Shown one piece after another: positions 8,318 to 17,090 of a DNA stretch of 64,000 bases; positions within the stretch are counted from its first letter, which is position 1, and each line of letters starts with the position of its first letter. A program made the position numbers and the translations under genes. The DNA lies in NCBI RefSeq assembly GCF_029589435.1, contig NZ_JARRAG010000002.1:1860001-1924000 (forward strand). Direction: 5' to 3'. Under the pieces are notes generated by a model. It was given only the letters and a program-made list of their open reading frames with translations, did no database searches and was not told the origin of the DNA. This DNA comes from Paludisphaera mucosa. GTDB taxonomy: Bacteria; Planctomycetota; Planctomycetia; Isosphaerales; Isosphaeraceae.

Positions 8318-9902
8318 GTTTGCGGTGCGAAATGGCCCTGTTTCAAGGCTTTTGTATGCTGGGGGCGTGCTCAGGAACCCCTCCGATCGGACCGATGGTA
8401 CGCCGGAGCCATGCTCAGGAATCGATATAACCGGGCAGACCTCTTCGCCATGGTGCCCCAATTCGGCCTCCGCTTCGAGCCCCAGCTCGAGCAACTCGAC
8501 CGCCTCCTCGACGATGACCAAATCGTCGAGGCCAACCATGACGCCATGGCCCGCCACTCGCCGCGCTCGCGGTCCCGCGGCCGTCCCGCCACGCCGGTGG
8601 AGGTCATCCTCCGCATGCTCGTCGTGATGAGGCTCTACGGCTGGAGCTATGCGAAGGCCGAGTACTTCGTCAACGACAGCCTGGTGCTGCGGCAGTTCTG
8701 CCGGGTCTACCTGGAGAGGGTCCCCGACGACACCACGCTGATCCGCTGGGCCAACACCATGGGGCCGGAGACGCTCGCGGCGCTCAACGACCGGGTGGTC
8801 CAGCTCGCCCGGTCGCTGAAGGTGACGCGCGGCCGCAAGCTCCGCGTCGACACCGCGGCGGTCGAGAGAAGATCCACTTCCCCACCGACAGCGGCCTGGT
8901 CGGCGACGGGGTGCGGGTCGTCTCGCGGCTGCTCCGTAGGGCTCGGGCCGCCCTCGGCGCGGCCGCCTCGGGGCTGAAGGAGGCGTTCCGCAGCCGGGTC
9001 CGCACTGTCCGCACGCTGTCGCAGCAGTTGCACCGCATCGCCCGCCGCAAGGGCGACCAGGGGCGGGAGGCGTTGAAGGCGGCCTACGGCCGGCTCGTCG
9101 CCGTGGCGAAGCGCACCGGCACCCAAGGCGAGCGGGTGCTGGAAGCCTTGCGGGGGCGCGGCGACGACCCGGCGGGGCGGCGGCTGGCCGGGCGGCTCGC
9201 GGAAGTCCTGCCGCGGCTCAAGCAGGCCGTCGGCCAGGCCGAGCGTCGGGTCCTGAAGGACGACCCGGTGCCCTCCGGCGAGAAGTTGGTCTCGCTGTTC
9301 GAGCCGCACACCCAGGTGATCCCGCGGTTCAAGGCGGGCCAGCCGGCGAAGTTCGGCCGCAAGCTCCGGCTCGACGAGGTCGAGGGCGGGCTCATCGTCG
9401 GCTACAAGGTCCTGGAGACGGGCGGCGGGCAGGACCAGGAGCACCTGGCCGATGCCCTGGCGGATCACCGGAGGAAGTTCGGACGGCCCCCACGGCTGCT
9501 GGCGGCGGACCGGGGGATGGCGTCGGCGGAGAACGAGCGGCTGGCGAAGGAGGCCGGCGTCGCGCACGTGGCGTTGCCGCATGTCGGCAAGGCTCCGCCG
9601 GGTCGGCGGGCGGAGGAGAAGGGGCGTCGGTTCCGCGAGGCGTATCGGTTCCGGGCCGGGATCGAGGGGCGGATCCACGCGCTGAAGCGGGATTATAGGT
9701 TGAAGCGCTGCCGCTACCGGGGCGAGGGTGGCTTCGGGCGATGGGTCGGGTGGGGGATCGTGGCCCATAACCTGACGAAGGTCGCGGGGGCGGCGAGGGG
9801 ATGAGACGGGGCCCGGGGGGCGAACCGATCGCCCCGAACGAAATCGGACCGCCGAAACGCAAGTGCCATCGCGGTAATGACATCCATTTCGCACTGCAAA
9901 AC
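8318..9902 (+). mobile_element. ISNCY-type insertion sequence, with matching ends
   Basis: The ends are inverted repeats. The left end 8318-8335 and the reverse complement of the right end 9884-9902 share GTTT-GC(A/G)GTGCGAAATGG, with one extra T on the right. The flanking octamer TAGTGCTA occurs at 8310-8317 on the left and, once the later element 9906-11431 is removed, at 11433-11440 on the right (its first bases fuse with the CTAG duplication). This identifies an 8-bp target duplication. The element landed five bases inside the left end of the IS701-like copy 11436-12178. Confidence 0.7.
8411..9804 (+). pseudogene. ISNCY-family transposase, single frameshift
   Basis: The first part (to about 8865) carries LFAMVPQFGLRFEPQLEQLD, TPVEVILRMLVVMRLYGWSY, VLRQFCRVYLERVPDDTTL and KVTRGRKLRVDT. 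This is the N-terminal half of the ISNCY transposase family. The second part, in another frame, begins VGDGVRVVSRLLRRARA and ends IEGRIHALKRDYRLKRCRYRG and GWGIVAHNLTKVA. The break is where GTCGAG should be followed by ACG-AAG-ATC-CAC. The sequence has lost one C near 8867, shifting the frame once. Otherwise the gene is full length, so it is either recently inactivated or a base-calling error. Confidence 0.8.
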
Positions 9903-9905
9903 TAG

Positions 9906-11431
9906 TTGGACTGTCACCGATTCCAGTAGTGCTTGTCCGTGCCATGAGTTAAGTTGAGGGCCGAAGGACTTCGACGGGAGGGATCGCCATGTCGCTCCTC
10001 GACCACCCCGACGCCCAGGTGCTCCTGGCCGACGCCGTCCTGACCCCGGAGGCCGTCCGGGGCTGCGAGGGCCGGCTCGCCGCGTTCCTCGGGCGCTACC
10101 TGCCGCGGTTCCGCCGCGCCGAGCAGCGGGCCAACGCCACGCTCGTCATCCGCGGGCTGCTCGGCGGGCTGCAGCGCAAGACCTGCGAGCCGATCGCGGT
10201 GGAGGCCGGAGTCCACCGCAAGCCGATCCAGTTCCTGGTCGGGGCCGGCCGTTGGGACGACGAGGCGGTCATGGCCGAGCTCCGCCGCCACGTCGCCGAG
10301 GACTTGGGCGAAGACCGGGCCGTCCTCGTGATCGACGCCACCACCTTTCCGAAGTCCGGGGCCGATTCCTGCGGCGTGGGCCGCCAGTGGTGCGGACGGC
10401 TGGGCAAGCAGGAGAACTGCCAGCGCGGGATCTTCCTGGCCTACGCCGCGGCCCGCGGCTACGCCCCGCTGGACCGCCGGCTGTATCTGCCGAAGGACTG
10501 GGCCGGCGACGCCGCCCGGCGGGCCAAGTGCCACGTCCCCGAGGGGATCGAGTTCCGCGAGGGCTGGCGGATCGCCGCCGAACTGGTCGAGCGGAGCGGG
10601 CCGGGGCTGCCGCACGCCTGGGTCGTCGGCGACGACGAGTTCGGCCGCCCGGCTCAGTTCCGCGCCTGGCTCCGCGGCCGCGGCGAGCAATACGTCCTGG
10701 ACGTGCCGAGCGACACCGTCGTCCGCGACCTGGAGTGCCCCCGTCCCCCGAGCCGCCGCCCCGGCCACGGCCGCCCCCGGGCGGTCCCCTTCCGTCGCGT
10801 CGACGCGTGGGCCTCCGGGCAGCCGGCGGGTCGCTGGGTGCGGCTGACGATCCGCCCCGGCGAGAAGGGCCCGATCTCGGTCGACGCGATGGCGGTGCGC
10901 GTGCGGACGAGGCTGGAGCACCGGCTGGGGCCGGAGGAGCGGCTGGTGGTGATGCGGACGGTCGAGGCCGAGCCGGAGATCCACTATGCCCTGAGCGACG
11001 CCGCGACCGACGTCCCGCTCGAGGAGTTGGTCCGCGCCCGGTTCGCGAGGCACAAGATCGAGGAGGTCTTCGAGGCGGCCAAGGGGGAGGTCGGGCTGGC
11101 GCAGTACGAGGTGCGGGGCTGGGTGGGCTGGCACCACCACGTCACGCTGTCGCTGCTGGCGCTCTGGTTCCTGTGCTGCGAGCGGCGGCGGGTCGGGGGG
11201 GAAAACCCGCGCCGTGACGGTGCCGCAAGTGCGCGAGGTCTTCACGCGACTGCTGCGCGACCCGTCGCCCGGCCCCGAGCGGATCGCCGCGGAAGTGTCG
11301 CGCGTCCTGTGGCGGAAGGAGGCGGCGCGGATCTATCACTGGCACGAGGTCACCGGCGGCTTCCCGCCGCGTCGGCCGCCACCGGATACCAGTTGATCAG
11401 GTGAGACTTCGTTGAATCGGTGACAGTCCAA
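9906..11431 (+). mobile_element. IS701-family insertion sequence with perfect ends and target duplication
   Basis: The terminal inverted repeats are identical for 18 bases (TTGGACTGTCACCGATTC at 9906-9923 and its complement at 11414-11431). The element is flanked by CTAG on both sides (9902-9905 and 11432-11435). CTAG fits the YTAR four-base target typical of IS701. Perfect ends and duplication make this the most recent insertion of the local stack. It sits exactly at the junction between the ISNCY element and the older IS701-like element. Confidence 0.9.
9989..11404 (+). CDS. IS701-family transposase, C-terminal frame shifted
   Basis: A good ribosome binding site (GGGAGGGATCGCC) precedes ATG. 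The DDE residues are visible in VLVIDATTFPKSG (first Asp, about residue 114), WVVGDDEFGR (second Asp, about 212) and HKIEEVFEAAKGEVGL (Glu, about 357). At about codon 403 the frame changes. A run of seven G at about 11197-11203 is one longer than needed to read on into GKTRAVTVPQVREVFTRLL and the family-typical end in the next frame, which closes at 11396. The product as written therefore has about 65 wrong residues at its end. A homopolymer indel or sequencing error is the simplest cause. Confidence 0.85.
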   Translation: MSLLDHPDAQVLLADAVLTPEAVRGCEGRLAAFLGRYLPRFRRAEQRANATLVIRGLLGGLQRKTCEPIAVEAGVHRKPIQFLVGAGRWDDEAVMAELRRHVAEDLGEDRAVLVIDATTFPKSGADSCGVGRQWCGRLGKQENCQRGIFLAYAAARGYAPLDRRLYLPKDWAGDAARRAKCHVPEGIEFREGWRIAAELVERSGPGLPHAWVVGDDEFGRPAQFRAWLRGRGEQYVLDVPSDTVVRDLECPRPPSRRPGHGRPRAVPFRRVDAWASGQPAGRWVRLTIRPGEKGPISVDAMAVRVRTRLEHRLGPEERLVVMRTVEAEPEIHYALSDAATDVPLEELVRARFARHKIEEVFEAAKGEVGLAQYEVRGWVGWHHHVTLSLLALWFLCCERRRVGGENPRRDGAASARGLHATAARPVARPRADRRGSVARPVAEGGGADLSLARGHRRLPAASAATGYQLIR

Positions 11432-11435
11432 CTAG

Positions 11436-12178
11436 TGCTAATCCATTAGATCTTACGAACGGCCGGGAGGCCTGGTTCGTACAGGTGGCATGGACCGGAC
11501 CTACACCCCCGAACTCGCCCCCGACGTGCTCGACCGACTCGCCGCCTATGCCGCGGACTTCCGCGACGACTTCAACCGGCCCCGCCAGGCCGCCTGGTGC
11601 GGCGTCTACCTCCGCGGATTGCTCCGGGACGCCGACCGCTAGGGCGTCGAGCCGATGGCCCGAGAGGCCGTCCTCCCCCAAGGCCTGGCCGTCGCCGACC
11701 CCGACCAGGCCCTGCAACAATGGCCGGCCGTCTCGCCTGCCTGCGGGTGTGGCGGCCTCCGGCTGGGCGACCGGCGAATGCGCCGGCGCCGGGCCGATCT
11801 GGCTCCTGATCGAAGAGCAGGCCGACGGAGCGCTGAAGTACGCGTTCAGCAACCTCCCATCGGACACGAGCCGGCTGCAGGCCGTGCGGCTCTGGCGGAG
11901 CCGCTGGCCGGTGGAGTTGGGCTGCCAGCAGATGAAGGAGGAACTCGGGCTGGACCACCACGAAGGCCGGTCGCGGCGAGGCTTCCTGACCCTGGAACGC
12001 CGTCGAGCCCGCCGGGGGCGATCCCGGCCGGGCAAAAAGGGGGGCGCGGAGCGGCCGTGATCACGCTGCCGGCGATCCGCCGCGCCCTCCAACGGCTGCT
12101 GGCCCCCATCAGCCGGGACGACTGCGCATACTGCCGGCCCTGACAGGCCCGCCACAAAACCAAGCTAACGGAGTAGCA
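11436..12178 (+). mobile_element. IS701-like element, internally deleted copy
   Basis: This is a short copy of the element at 18443-19886. The right 459 bases are almost identical (from about 11720 here and 19390 there), and the right end CTAACGGAGTAGCA (12165-12178) is the same. Two deletions separate them: a large one between the QALQQ codons and the WPAV/AGRL region, and a 40-base one between two GGCTTCC repeats. Its true left boundary is at 8313, because the ISNCY and IS701 elements split it five bases in. TTAG at 8309-8312 and 12179-12182 is its target duplication. Confidence 0.75.
11490..12142 (+). pseudogene. IS701-like transposase, stop codon and internal deletions
   Basis: The reading starts MDRTYTPELAPDVLDRL and hits a TAG just before GVEPM at about 11641. 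It continues LPQGLAVADPDQALQQ and then jumps by deletion to the C-terminal part (GPIWLLIEEQADGALKYAFSN, RSRWPVELGCQQMKEELGLDHHEG). The whole catalytic centre between these segments is missing. It can only move if a relative such as the copy at 18443 supplies transposase. Confidence 0.75.
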
Positions 12179-12189
12179 TTAGAGCGTGT

Positions 12190-12978
12190 TATGATATGTG
12201 CGGCAGTATGGGTTCGGCCTTCTTAAGCATGGGCAGCCCGAATGCGACGTAGTGCAATCCGGCGAGCACGGTCTGCAGCCTCTCGTAGTCCTTCGCCAGG
12301 CGGCGGAACCGCGACGCCCAGCCGAAGGAACGCTCCACCACCCAGCGCCGAGGTAGCAGCACGAAGCCCTTCTTCGCCTCGGGGAGCTTGACGACCTCCA
12401 GGTGGGTCCCCTCGCTCGCCGCGTCGGCCTCGGCGTCGTCGCCGGCGTAGCCCTGGTCGACTTACGCGAGCGAGACCGACTCGCCGGTCGCCTCCTGCAC
12501 GGCCTCGCAGAGACGGCCGACGTGGGCCCGGTCCTGTTCGGAGGCCGGCGCGACGTGCAAGGCCGGGAGATGCCCGAGCGGGTCGACCGCCATGTGCACC
12601 TTCGACCTCCGCTTGCGCTTGTAGCCGTCGTAGCCGGCTCGGGCGCCGTTCTCGACGCTCGATCGCAGCGTGCGGGAGTCGAGCACGGCCGCCGACGGAT
12701 CGGCGTCCCGCCTCTCGGAGAGTCGGAGCAGGACGCGGAGGTCGTGGACGATCGCCTCGAAGCAGCCGGCGTCCAGCTATCGCTGGGTCTGCTGGTAGAC
12801 CATCTCCCAGGGGGGAAGTCGCCGGGCAGGTAGCGCCAGGGGCCCCGTTGCGGACGATCCAGCGGAGGGCGTCGAAGACGTCCCGCAGGCGGTAGACCCG
12901 CTGGCCGGCGTCCTCGGGCAGGAGGGACAGGTAGGGCGCGACGAACGCCCACTCCACGTCGGTGACGTTGCTGGGATA
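12190..12978 (-). pseudogene. IS5-family transposase, interrupted and frameshifted
   Basis: After the split N terminus (MRPRKSY at 14028-14009) the body reads [41 protein letters not shown], with one lost base near 12840. It continues with the DDE core in other frames: AAVLDSRTLRSSVENG, GYDGYKRKRRSKVHMAVD, then an in-frame TAA before VDQGYAG, and finally [25 protein letters not shown]. At least two frameshifts and one stop are present besides the IS630 insertion, so this element has been dead for some time. Confidence 0.75.
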
Positions 12979-14008
12979 CAGCGGTTTACTACCGGTTGGC
13001 AGACGCGAATGATGGCAATAGAGCCTGGATCACGTGACGCGACGGCGCGGGGGACGGCCAGGCGACCCTATTCGTCGGACCTGCGGCAGCGGGTGGTGGA
13101 CGCGGTGGATCGGGGCGAGATCTCGCAACGCGAGGGCGCTCGACGCTTCGAGGCCAGCTTGTCGTTCGTCGTGCGGCTCTTGCAGCATCGGCGGCGCAAC
13201 GGCGGGCTGGAGCCCAAGTCGCACGGCGGCGAGGCCGGGTTCAAGCTCTCCATCGACGAACGCATCCGGCTGTTCGACCTGGCCCGCAGGCATCCCGACG
13301 CCACGCTCCAGCAGCTCAAGGACATGGGGGGCTTCGCCTGCACGCTCGTGACCATCTGGCGGATGCTGCGGCGGGCCCGGTGGACGCGCAAGAAGAAGAG
13401 CCTCCACGCCAACGAACGCGACCGCCCCGACGTCAAGGAGGCCCGCCGGAGGTTCCGTCGCAAGGTCGAGCGGATCGCCGTCCGACGGCTGATCTTCCTG
13501 GACGAAACCGGCGTCGACACGACGATGACGCCGACCCGCGGCTGGGCCCCGAAGGGGCGTCGAGTCGAAGGCTCGGCCCCCGGGTCGTGTTCGACGACGA
13601 CGGTCGTCTCGGCGATGGGCCTCGACGGCCTTCGCGGCTCGCTGGCGTTCCCCGGCGCGATGGACGAGCCGGCGTTTCGGGCTTACGTCGAGGACGTGCT
13701 GACACCCCACCTACACCCCGGAGACCTGGTGGTGAGCGACAACCTCCGCGTCCATGACGCCCAGGCGGCCGAGGCGGCCGTCGAGAAGGCGGGGGCGAAG
13801 GAGGTCCGGCTACCGCCGTGCGGCCACGACTACAACCCGATCGAGCAGATGTGGTCGAAGCTCAAGTCCCGCCTGCATCGGACCGCCGCCAGGACCACCC
13901 CGGCCCTGTATCAGGCGATCGCCGACGCCCTCGACCACATCACAACGAAAGACATACGCGGCTGGATTAACTATTCAGGGCTGTATGCCATCCCGAGGTA
14001 AACCGCTG
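12979..14008 (+). mobile_element. IS630-family element, complete
   Basis: The inverted ends CAGCGGTTTAC (12979-12989) and GTAAACCGCTG (13998-14008) are perfect over 11 bases and are bounded by TA on both sides (12977-12978 and 14009-14010), the standard IS630/Tc1 target. The single gene fills the element. It interrupts an IS5 transposase. A 38-base piece of the same right end lies alone at 17091-17128. Confidence 0.9.
13009..14001 (+). CDS. IS630-family transposase, intact
   Basis: The frame is unbroken for 330 residues. An N-terminal helix-turn-helix (SSDLRQRVVDAVDRGEISQREGARRF, about 22-47) is followed by a second winged HTH and the DDE_3 catalytic domain: LIFLDETGVDTTM (first Asp, about residue 165), GDLVVSDNLRVHD (second Asp, about 244) and DYNPIEQMWSKLK (Glu, about 284). 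The usual 'DNLGAHK' motif reads DNLRVHD here. The end GWINYSGLYAIPR overlaps the right inverted repeat. It is the only transposase in the window with no visible lesion, so it is the best candidate for an active element. Confidence 0.92.
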   Translation: MMAIEPGSRDATARGTARRPYSSDLRQRVVDAVDRGEISQREGARRFEASLSFVVRLLQHRRRNGGLEPKSHGGEAGFKLSIDERIRLFDLARRHPDATLQQLKDMGGFACTLVTIWRMLRRARWTRKKKSLHANERDRPDVKEARRRFRRKVERIAVRRLIFLDETGVDTTMTPTRGWAPKGRRVEGSAPGSCSTTTVVSAMGLDGLRGSLAFPGAMDEPAFRAYVEDVLTPHLHPGDLVVSDNLRVHDAQAAEAAVEKAGAKEVRLPPCGHDYNPIEQMWSKLKSRLHRTAARTTPALYQAIADALDHITTKDIRGWINYSGLYAIPR

Positions 14009-14159
14009 TAGGATTTGCGAGGTCTCATACCCTAAACTATGGTCTGTGGTGAACCAAAGTTCATAACAGCCTCGATGCAATCTTGGAAAATGAGAAATCA
14101 TTAGTAAACGAATTTGCAATTCATATCATACTCTGGATCATGTTGGCAAGATCGAAGGT

Positions 14160-15182
14160 TCAGGCTGAACATCGCAACGTGACGACAGGAGCCAGGCGAG
14201 GGTCGCAGCCTTGTGAGTCGTTGCGATTAACTGGAGGATCGATGAAGTCATGCAACTTGATGATTGCAGAGCGTTCGATCTGTCGGAGTTGGTGGATGGG
14301 CTTTCCGATCTCTCGAGAGAGTTCGCGGTAGGTGCGCCGTCCGTCCGACTTGGGCCCCGGCCGTCTCTTCGCGGGGTGGCGGCGACGAGCGCGAGATTCC
14401 GCCTCGTCCTCAGCCTCGTCGACCGAGTCGTCCAGACGGTATCGGCGCCGTAGAACCCAGGCTTCAAGTAGGGTTAACCTTCGCATCGCCGCGTGGAGCC
14501 GCTCCATCGATTCGGCGATCTCCAGGGGGGCTTCCGGGGGGATTGATTGTGCCAGGACGTCGTCGTGTGAGGCGTCGTCGAGCGAGGTCGTCGAGTAGGA
14601 TCGTGTGTCGATTTGAGAATCACAGACGTATTTGAGTCGCTTCGTCGCGACTCCCATATGCTTCGCTATCTCCACCAACTCCGGCTCGATCGGGCCGGAA
14701 TCGCTCGGCTGGGACCTGCGGGCCTCGACAAGACGGCCTCGGGTCTTCTCGAAACGTCGGCGCAGAATCACAAGATAATAGGGGAATCGAATCATCGACG
14801 ATTGCTCCGCCAGCACTCGATGGATGTGATGTCGAATCCAGTATGAAGCGTAAGTGGCGAAGCGGGTGCCATGCGTCTCGGGATCGAAATCGCAAGCCGC
14901 CCGCATGAGGCCGAGGTTGCCTTCCTGGATGAGGTCGTCAAGGTCGAGTGCGCGATTTCGACCCCGAAATTCGCTGGCGATGCTCAACACCAACCGCAGA
15001 TTGGCAAGGGTCAATTCTCCGCGGGCATTCTGGTCGCCAGATCTAATGCGGGCGGCGAGTGCTATTTCCTGCTCGGCCGTCAGGAGAGGAGCCGTCTGAG
15101 CGAAAGGACGGCGAGTGCGGCTGGCGAGGTCCTCGGTCGCGGTGTTGGCTCGTCGATCGGAGAGGGTGTTGTCTGTCGTCAT
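14160..15182 (-). CDS. RNA polymerase sigma-70 family factor
   Basis: The 340-residue protein has region 1.2 (LLTAEQEIALAARIRSGDQNA), a full region 2 (RLVLSIASEF, DLDDLIQEGNLGLMRAACDFD, then RFATYASYWIRHHIHRVL, about residues 60-130), a divergent region 3, and region 4 near the end (TYRELSREIGKPIHQLRQIERSAIIKLHDFI). Region 4 contains an unusual basic insert of about 30 residues (EDEAESRARRRHPAKRRPGPKSDG) ahead of the recognition helix. An upstream TTG (15197) would add five residues. ATG at 15182 is taken. It resembles the abundant SigA-like alternative factors of planctomycetes rather than the housekeeping RpoD, which is longer. It may be transcribed with 15238-15666 upstream. Confidence 0.88.
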   Translation of the reverse strand: MTTDNTLSDRRANTATEDLASRTRRPFAQTAPLLTAEQEIALAARIRSGDQNARGELTLANLRLVLSIASEFRGRNRALDLDDLIQEGNLGLMRAACDFDPETHGTRFATYASYWIRHHIHRVLAEQSSMIRFPYYLVILRRRFEKTRGRLVEARRSQPSDSGPIEPELVEIAKHMGVATKRLKYVCDSQIDTRSYSTTSLDDASHDDVLAQSIPPEAPLEIAESMERLHAAMRRLTLLEAWVLRRRYRLDDSVDEAEDEAESRARRRHPAKRRPGPKSDGRRTYRELSREIGKPIHQLRQIERSAIIKLHDFIDPPVNRNDSQGCDPRLAPVVTLRCSA

Positions 15183-15237
15183 GATGATAGTATCCAATGG
15201 ATTTCAGTATCATTGATTTCGATCCGCACGGCAGCGC

Positions 15238-15666
15238 TCAACTTTGAGGGTCGGTAGGTGGCCATATGACTCGGAGGCGCGGATGGTCGAGACGACAGGT
15301 GGAGGGCGGGATCGCGTCAAGGGTGAAGACTCGTAGGCGCCAGGAATCGGCGGCGATCGCCTCCACGGCTTGGCGAGTCGAGGCGAAAGCGATACTGTAA
15401 GGCCCTCCTCCTACCCTCGCGGCCGGTCTGATGTACCACCGCCCCGCCCGATGCCCTGCCTCGAACTGCGAGCGGAACGTGGGCGTGTAGACGAGCATTT
15501 CGCGACCGGTTGACCGGTCGAAGACGCGTAGTGTCCCCGCCGCCTGCCGTGGGGCGACGTGGACGCGTGGCAAGGACGCGGCATCAATCGGAGCAATTCG
15601 CAACATTTCCATGTCGCGAGCCGATGAGGGGATGGATGGGACGCGGCGAGAACGTGCCAGCGGCAT
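15238..15666 (-). CDS. Hypothetical protein upstream of the sigma factor
   Basis: This is a 142-residue protein, soluble by appearance. It has a basic N terminus (MPLARSRRVPSIPSS), a central beta-rich stretch (GTLRVFDRSTGREMLVYTPTFR, GRWYIRPAARVGGG) and the segment SIAFASTRQAVEAIAADSWRL. The stop is 55 bases before the sigma factor start, so a shared transcript is likely. I do not recognise the family. Whether it modulates the sigma factor cannot be told. The positional link is the only hint. Confidence 0.55.
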   Translation of the reverse strand: MPLARSRRVPSIPSSARDMEMLRIAPIDAASLPRVHVAPRQAAGTLRVFDRSTGREMLVYTPTFRSQFEAGHRAGRWYIRPAARVGGGPYSIAFASTRQAVEAIAADSWRLRVFTLDAIPPSTCRLDHPRLRVIWPPTDPQS

Positions 15667-15732
15667 TTCGCGACTCCCTCAGTTCGAATGGACCATGTCA
15701 ATGCAGCGTACGACGACCAGCTCGAAGCGTGT

Positions 15733-16491
15733 TCATTGATTTGAGATTAGGCGGACACGCCTGGGGTTGACGGGACGGGTCCAGTACAGGCGCTCGGTTG
15801 ATTCGTCCGGAACTGGGATCGGATCATGTAAGGCTGACGGATCGACGTCGTCGGCGAGAGTCCTGAGGATCTCGGGGGCTCCGTCGCCGGTATGAACGGC
15901 CCGACCGAGGACTGAGGCGACCCAGCCGAGGAGGTGGGGCTTGTGGAGGAGAGGCCGGAGCCATGCGTAGGGTCGCTCGTCTCGCTCGAAGGCCAACTCG
16001 ACGATCAGCGGTAGTGCGTCTCCCTTGCAGCCCGAGTCTCGGCAGAGCAGCTCGATGGCAAAGGCGGCCCATCGCCAGTCCAGTCGTGCTCCATCGAGCC
16101 GAGCACCGGTGAGACGCGCTCCTCGAAGATCGGCTCCAACGAAGAGGGCGTCGCGAAGGTCGGCATTGCGGAAGTCGACATTTCGGAGAGTTGCGTTGCG
16201 AAGATCGGCCTGACGGAGGTCGGCACTGACGAGATTGGCTTCGATCAGCGTGGCCGTGCGGAAGTCGGCCCGCCGCAGATTCGCCAACGGGAGGCTTGCA
16301 CCGTCGAGGTCGGCACCCCTGAAGTCGGTGTCGGGGAGGGAGCACAGAGATGCTTCGCATCTCTTCAGGTCGGCGTAGGCGAGGGTTATCCCTGAGCGGG
16401 CGGCCAACTCGACGGCTCGGCCGCGGCTTTCGGCTTCGATCGAGGCGATGGAGCCGGTCCGCCAGCGTCGGAACAACGTATGTATCGCCAT
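15733..16491 (-). CDS. Pentapeptide-repeat protein
   Basis: The 252-residue protein has about fifteen consecutive A(D/N)LxX-type pentapeptides between residues 38 and 135 (TDFRGADLDGASLPLANLRR, ADLRQADLRNATLRNVDFRN, ADLRGARLTGARLDGARL). These build a right-handed quadrilateral beta helix. A helical C-terminal domain follows, with FAIELLCRDSGCKGDALPLIVELAF and LRPLLHKPHLLGWVASVLG. There is no signal peptide. Some such proteins mimic DNA and protect gyrase, but most have no known role, so function is left open. It lies on the same strand as the sigma factor and the short proline-rich gene. Confidence 0.85.
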   Translation of the reverse strand: MAIHTLFRRWRTGSIASIEAESRGRAVELAARSGITLAYADLKRCEASLCSLPDTDFRGADLDGASLPLANLRRADFRTATLIEANLVSADLRQADLRNATLRNVDFRNADLRDALFVGADLRGARLTGARLDGARLDWRWAAFAIELLCRDSGCKGDALPLIVELAFERDERPYAWLRPLLHKPHLLGWVASVLGRAVHTGDGAPEILRTLADDVDPSALHDPIPVPDESTERLYWTRPVNPRRVRLISNQ

Positions 16492-16555
16492 GCTTCAGCG
16501 TCCGGCAAGAGGAACGGTCAAGGTTGGGTCTGTGCTTGGGACCGAAACAACGCGA

Positions 16556-16583
16556 GGGCGCCCCGCCATAAGGCGAGACGCCC
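16556..16583 (-). terminator. Possible hairpin terminator after the proline-rich gene
   Basis: The stem pairs GGGCG with CGCCC and GCC with GGC around a four-base ATAA loop, with small internal bulges. It lies 34 bases beyond the stop of 16617-16874. On the minus strand only a weak T-containing stretch (GTTGTTTC) follows. Shape supports it. The poor U tract makes it uncertain. Confidence 0.3.
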
Positions 16584-16616
16584 AAGGGGACGCGACCAGA
16601 CTCGCTGTCGTAAGGT

Positions 16617-16874
16617 TTAGCCGGGCCCGATGGGGCCGCCGACAGGCGGAGGCGGGAATACGGGAGGAGGGGGATAGCCGGGGAAGTCGCCCGGATCCGG
16701 CTCGGGTGCTGGCGTTGGATAATGAGGAAGATCCGGTTCCGGGTCGGGAACGACTGGCACATCGTCGTCCGGGGCGGATTTCACGACCGTGATCAACGAA
16801 ACGCGGCTCAGACTCAATCTCTGCTCGAGCCCTTCAAGCCCGCCTACGATCGAGAATTCAGAGAATCTAAACAC
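16617..16874 (-). CDS. Short proline-rich protein with 'LEQRLSLS' motif
   Basis: The GTG at 16874 is chosen because AGGAGG stands five bases upstream. Earlier ATG (16895) and TTG (17021) codons lack this. The 85-residue product reads MFRFSEFSIVGGLEGLEQRLSLS at the start. The LExRxxLS pattern is a motif I know from N termini of exported planctomycete proteins. A Val/Asp linker and then a Pro/Gly/Tyr-rich tail follow (PPPPVFPPPPVGGPIGPG). There is no clear hydrophobic signal helix. It may be a surface or envelope peptide, but that is inference only. Confidence 0.5.
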   Translation of the reverse strand: MFRFSEFSIVGGLEGLEQRLSLSRVSLITVVKSAPDDDVPVVPDPEPDLPHYPTPAPEPDPGDFPGYPPPPVFPPPPVGGPIGPG

Positions 16875-17090
16875 AGATCCCTCCTTTCTTCCCATACGCG
16901 AACGACGTCGTCGCGACTTGGGTTGCCAGTGGGGTGACGCTCTAGCCAGGTCGGGCGGAAGAAGAAGTTTGCCCCGACCGAACCGGCTTCCCCCTCTTTT
17001 GCTCAATGGGATGATCAACACGTCCGCCCGCTGAATTCCATGAAACCGGGATCGGCAGACCGATTTTCAGGAACACTTCCACTTACAGCG

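Larger units (their letters stand above)
12182..14073 (-). mobile_element. IS5-family element split by an IS630 insertion
   Basis: The ends are GAG(CG)TGTTATGA at 12182-12194 and TCATAACA(GC)CTC at 14061-14073, inverted repeats with a two-base swap. The transposase runs leftwards. Its first codons lie to the right of the IS630 copy. Reading 14028 to 14011 and then on from 12978 gives MRPRKSYPSNVTDVEWAF, the normal IS5 start, with the TA of the Tyr codon being the IS630 target. This shows that IS630 inserted into a pre-existing IS5 element. Confidence 0.75.

Noticed and set aside
8860-8880. A programmed frameshift in the ISNCY transposase.
   Set aside because: No slippery heptamer at the break. 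One missing base restores the family sequence, so a deletion or sequencing error is simpler.
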